A stretch of 8,313 nt of DNA. Source: Flavobacteriales bacterium (GTDB lineage Bacteria > Bacteroidota > Bacteroidia > Flavobacteriales > Parvicellaceae). Location: contig JAAZYJ010000039.1 of assembly GCA_014239715.1 (NCBI GenBank), positions 1-8,313 of the forward strand. Direction: 5' to 3'. The notes under the pieces are model-generated. The model was not told where the DNA came from. It worked only from the letters and a program-made list of their open reading frames with translations, and made no database searches. Positions 6,631 through 8,313 of this stretch are shown piece by piece. Made by a program: the position numbers and the translations under genes. The first letter of the stretch is position 1, and the number at the start of each line of letters is the position of its first letter.

Positions 6631-8187
6631 TTGTTAGGAGACCGGGCTCATCATTACATTTATCTGGCATCCATATTTCTGCTGGTGATCGGATTGTCCA
6701 CCTCAGAATTCATGATGAGCGTTTCATCAATTAGCCTTGCTGCCAATTGGTTGGTGGAAGGGAAATTCAAAAATAAGTTCAGACGACTTAAGGAAAACAA
6801 GCTCCCCTTGATCTTATCATTGCTTTTTTTCATGTACGTGATATGGATGATCGGAACATCAGACATTAATGAAGGTCTGAAAGAGCTGCGGATAAGACTG
6901 CCCCTATTACTTTTCCCGATCGTTTTGGGTAGTATTCCGAGATTTAGTGGAAAGGAAGTCGTCTGGGTCGCCAGAATATTTATTGCAGCAACTTTAGTTA
7001 GCACACTGATCAGCCTGGGCGTTTTTATGGGTGTGATCCCTACCAAGATGGACATTGGCGATGTAAGGAACATCTCGATATTCATTTCTCACATAAGATT
7101 GAGCCTTTTGATCTGTGTTGCAATTGCGATCGGGTTGTATTTCATCGTTGGTAGAAAAGAAAACAGATTGATCTATATACTTTGTATTTGCTGGTTTATT
7201 GGATTCCTGTATCTCATTCAATCTGCAACCGGCTTTACGATCTTATTCATTCTTACGGGACTGTTCGGGTTCTATTTGTGGAAAAAACTGGAGCGACATA
7301 CCTCAAAGTATATTGTCATGGTGTTAACAATTCTGATGATCTCAGGAGGTATAACCTATGTGATCAGTGCTCAGATGGACTATTTTAAAGTGAACGACAT
7401 GAACTGTAATTCACCGTTGAAGAACACAGATTCGGGAGAGCTCTATTTCAACGATTTGAACAATACGCAGCTGGAGAACAACAATTACATTTGGCGAAAT
7501 ATTCATTTCGATGGCATGAGGAGTGCATGGAACGATAGGTCGGATATGGACATTAAGGGCCGGGACCTGAAAGGGCAGAAACTAGAAGCTACACTGATCA
7601 GATATTTAACATCCAAAGGTACATGTAAGGATAGGGACGGAGTTGAAGCATTGTCTGATTCGGATATCCGAGCTATCGAATCCGGAATGCCCTCTTCGGT
7701 AATCCCTAAAATGGGAATAGCGAAACGATTGAATGAGATATTCTGGGAGTTCAATGCATATAACAACGGGTCCAACCCCAGTGGCAATAGTGTAGTTATG
7801 CGCTTGGAGTTCTGGAAAACAGCCAAAGAGCTCATAAAGAAAAACTTGTTTTTTGGCGTGGGTACGGGAGATGGAAAGAACGAAATGCAAAGGATGTATG
7901 AGCAAACCAACTCGGTACTTGACATGAACTGGAGGCTTGGATCTCACAATGAGTTTTTGTCGACCTGGGTGAAGACCGGATTGATCGGGTTTTTCATTTT
8001 TGTTGTCGCTCTGTTCTGTCCGTTGTTGAAGAAGGAGAATTGGAATATTATTTATATATCCTTTTTTCTTATTGCATCGTTGTCATTTCTGGCAGAGAAT
8101 ACCCTCGAGACCCAACCTGGAGTTACGTTTTTCGGTTTTTTCAATTGCTGGTTCCTTTTCCAGCGATTTACGGCAAAAAAGGATTAG
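6631..8187 (+). CDS. O-antigen ligase/polymerase family membrane protein (Wzy_C type)
   Basis: The product is a probable inner-membrane glycan ligase or polymerase that transfers or joins lipid-linked surface polysaccharide on the periplasmic side. It has 518 residues and about 11 membrane segments: roughly 9-43 (one or two), 57-75, 88-103, 109-136, 156-174, 180-216 (two), 227-247, 450-468, 472-489 and 497-512. A very large periplasmic loop (about 250-448) carries the Wzy_C features RLEFW (391-395), GVGTGD (409-414) and SHNEF with H439, the likely catalytic histidine; SHIR (H154, R156) sits at the start of a helix as in related ligases. The start is TTG, three bases after the peptidase stop; the peptidase TAA is in this same frame, so no earlier start exists, and the next ATG (6712) would remove the first helix. 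Ligase (WaaL-like) and polymerase (Wzy) activities cannot be told apart from sequence; the neighbouring glycosyltransferase supports a surface-glycan role either way. Confidence 0.88.
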   Translation: MLGDRAHHYIYLASIFLLVIGLSTSEFMMSVSSISLAANWLVEGKFKNKFRRLKENKLPLILSLLFFMYVIWMIGTSDINEGLKELRIRLPLLLFPIVLGSIPRFSGKEVVWVARIFIAATLVSTLISLGVFMGVIPTKMDIGDVRNISIFISHIRLSLLICVAIAIGLYFIVGRKENRLIYILCICWFIGFLYLIQSATGFTILFILTGLFGFYLWKKLERHTSKYIVMVLTILMISGGITYVISAQMDYFKVNDMNCNSPLKNTDSGELYFNDLNNTQLENNNYIWRNIHFDGMRSAWNDRSDMDIKGRDLKGQKLEATLIRYLTSKGTCKDRDGVEALSDSDIRAIESGMPSSVIPKMGIAKRLNEIFWEFNAYNNGSNPSGNSVVMRLEFWKTAKELIKKNLFFGVGTGDGKNEMQRMYEQTNSVLDMNWRLGSHNEFLSTWVKTGLIGFFIFVVALFCPLLKKENWNIIYISFFLIASLSFLAENTLETQPGVTFFGFFNCWFLFQRFTAKKD

Positions 8188-8313
8188 CTCTTTTTCTGGA
8201 TCTCTCGCAGCTTCACGTATTTTAAAAATGTGGAATGTGCTGAGTTCCTGGCGATCACCCAACCATAATACCCATCCAGAACCCCGAGCTTTAAAATGAA
8301 CATTTTAAGAAAA
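8184..8313 (-). CDS. Glycosyltransferase family 2, C-terminal fragment
   Basis: On the minus strand a frame open from the window edge encodes 42 residues and stops at TAA (complement of 8184-8186). The tail has KLGVLDGYYGW followed by ARNSAHSTFLKYVKLRE, the usual ending of family 2 glycosyltransferases of the LPS-core glucosyltransferase (WaaE/KdtX-like) type in Bacteroidota. The catalytic GT-A domain lies outside the window, so sugar and acceptor cannot be judged. The gene converges on the O-antigen ligase gene and the stop codons overlap, so the two are on separate transcripts but probably serve the same surface-glycan pathway. Confidence 0.8.
   Translation of the reverse strand, partial: FLKMFILKLGVLDGYYGWVIARNSAHSTFLKYVKLREIQKKS

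Noticed and set aside
6625..6633. TAAGATTTG resembling a -7 promoter box before the ligase gene
   Set aside because: It has three bases rather than two between TA and TTTG, overlaps the peptidase stop and the ligase start codon, and would leave no leader for the ligase gene.
7503..7947. Two overlapping minus-strand open frames opposite the ligase gene
   Set aside because: No recognisable domain or start signals, and the plus strand here encodes the conserved Wzy_C region.
8175..8196. Possible bidirectional terminator hairpin around the convergent stops
   Set aside because: The stem is six pairs with only one G-C pair and an eight-base loop; too weak to call as an intrinsic terminator.
8040..8299. 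Small plus-strand open frames running past the ligase stop
   Set aside because: They overlap the ligase and the recognisable minus-strand glycosyltransferase tail in other frames and have no protein-like features of their own.
1..8313. Defence system, mobile element or CRISPR array
   Set aside because: No transposase, integrase, inverted or direct repeat series, or defence gene motif was seen; all the coding space is taken up by housekeeping and envelope genes.

Overview
The window reads as an ordinary chromosomal stretch from a Bacteroidota bacterium, probably Flavobacteriales or a near relative. The reasons are the tandem pair of large secreted amidohydrolase-like proteins, rnpA placed directly before an S41 C-terminal processing peptidase, an O-antigen-ligase protein of the type common in that phylum, mostly weak or absent Shine-Dalgarno sequences, and a TAnnTTTG-type -7 promoter box at the left edge. 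GC content looks moderate and even. I see no insertion sequence, tRNA, rRNA, CRISPR array or phage gene.

Layout from left to right: the last 19 codons of an unidentified plus-strand gene (to 61); a roughly 1030-residue exported protein holding two amidohydrolase folds (82-3180); a roughly 440-residue exported amidohydrolase-like protein that overlaps it (3155-4483); rnpA, the RNase P protein (4530-4940); an S41 (CtpA-type) serine peptidase with a PDZ domain (4927-6627), whose start lies inside the end of rnpA; a polytopic O-antigen ligase/polymerase-type membrane protein (6631-8187); and, on the minus strand, the C-terminal 42 codons of a family 2 glycosyltransferase (8184-8313). The last two genes converge and their stop codons overlap. 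There is no gene-free stretch over 300 bases; the longest gap between genes is 46 bases (4484-4529).

All complete genes lie on the plus strand with gaps of 3 to 46 bases or overlaps, so they may be transcribed together. Function falls into three groups: a probable envelope hydrolase pair (substrate unknown), tRNA 5' maturation plus an envelope processing protease, and surface-glycan assembly (ligase plus glycosyltransferase). The most notable point is that of the three amidohydrolase folds in the first two genes, only the C-terminal half of the first protein keeps a recognisable metal-binding set. I found no convincing previously undescribed system.
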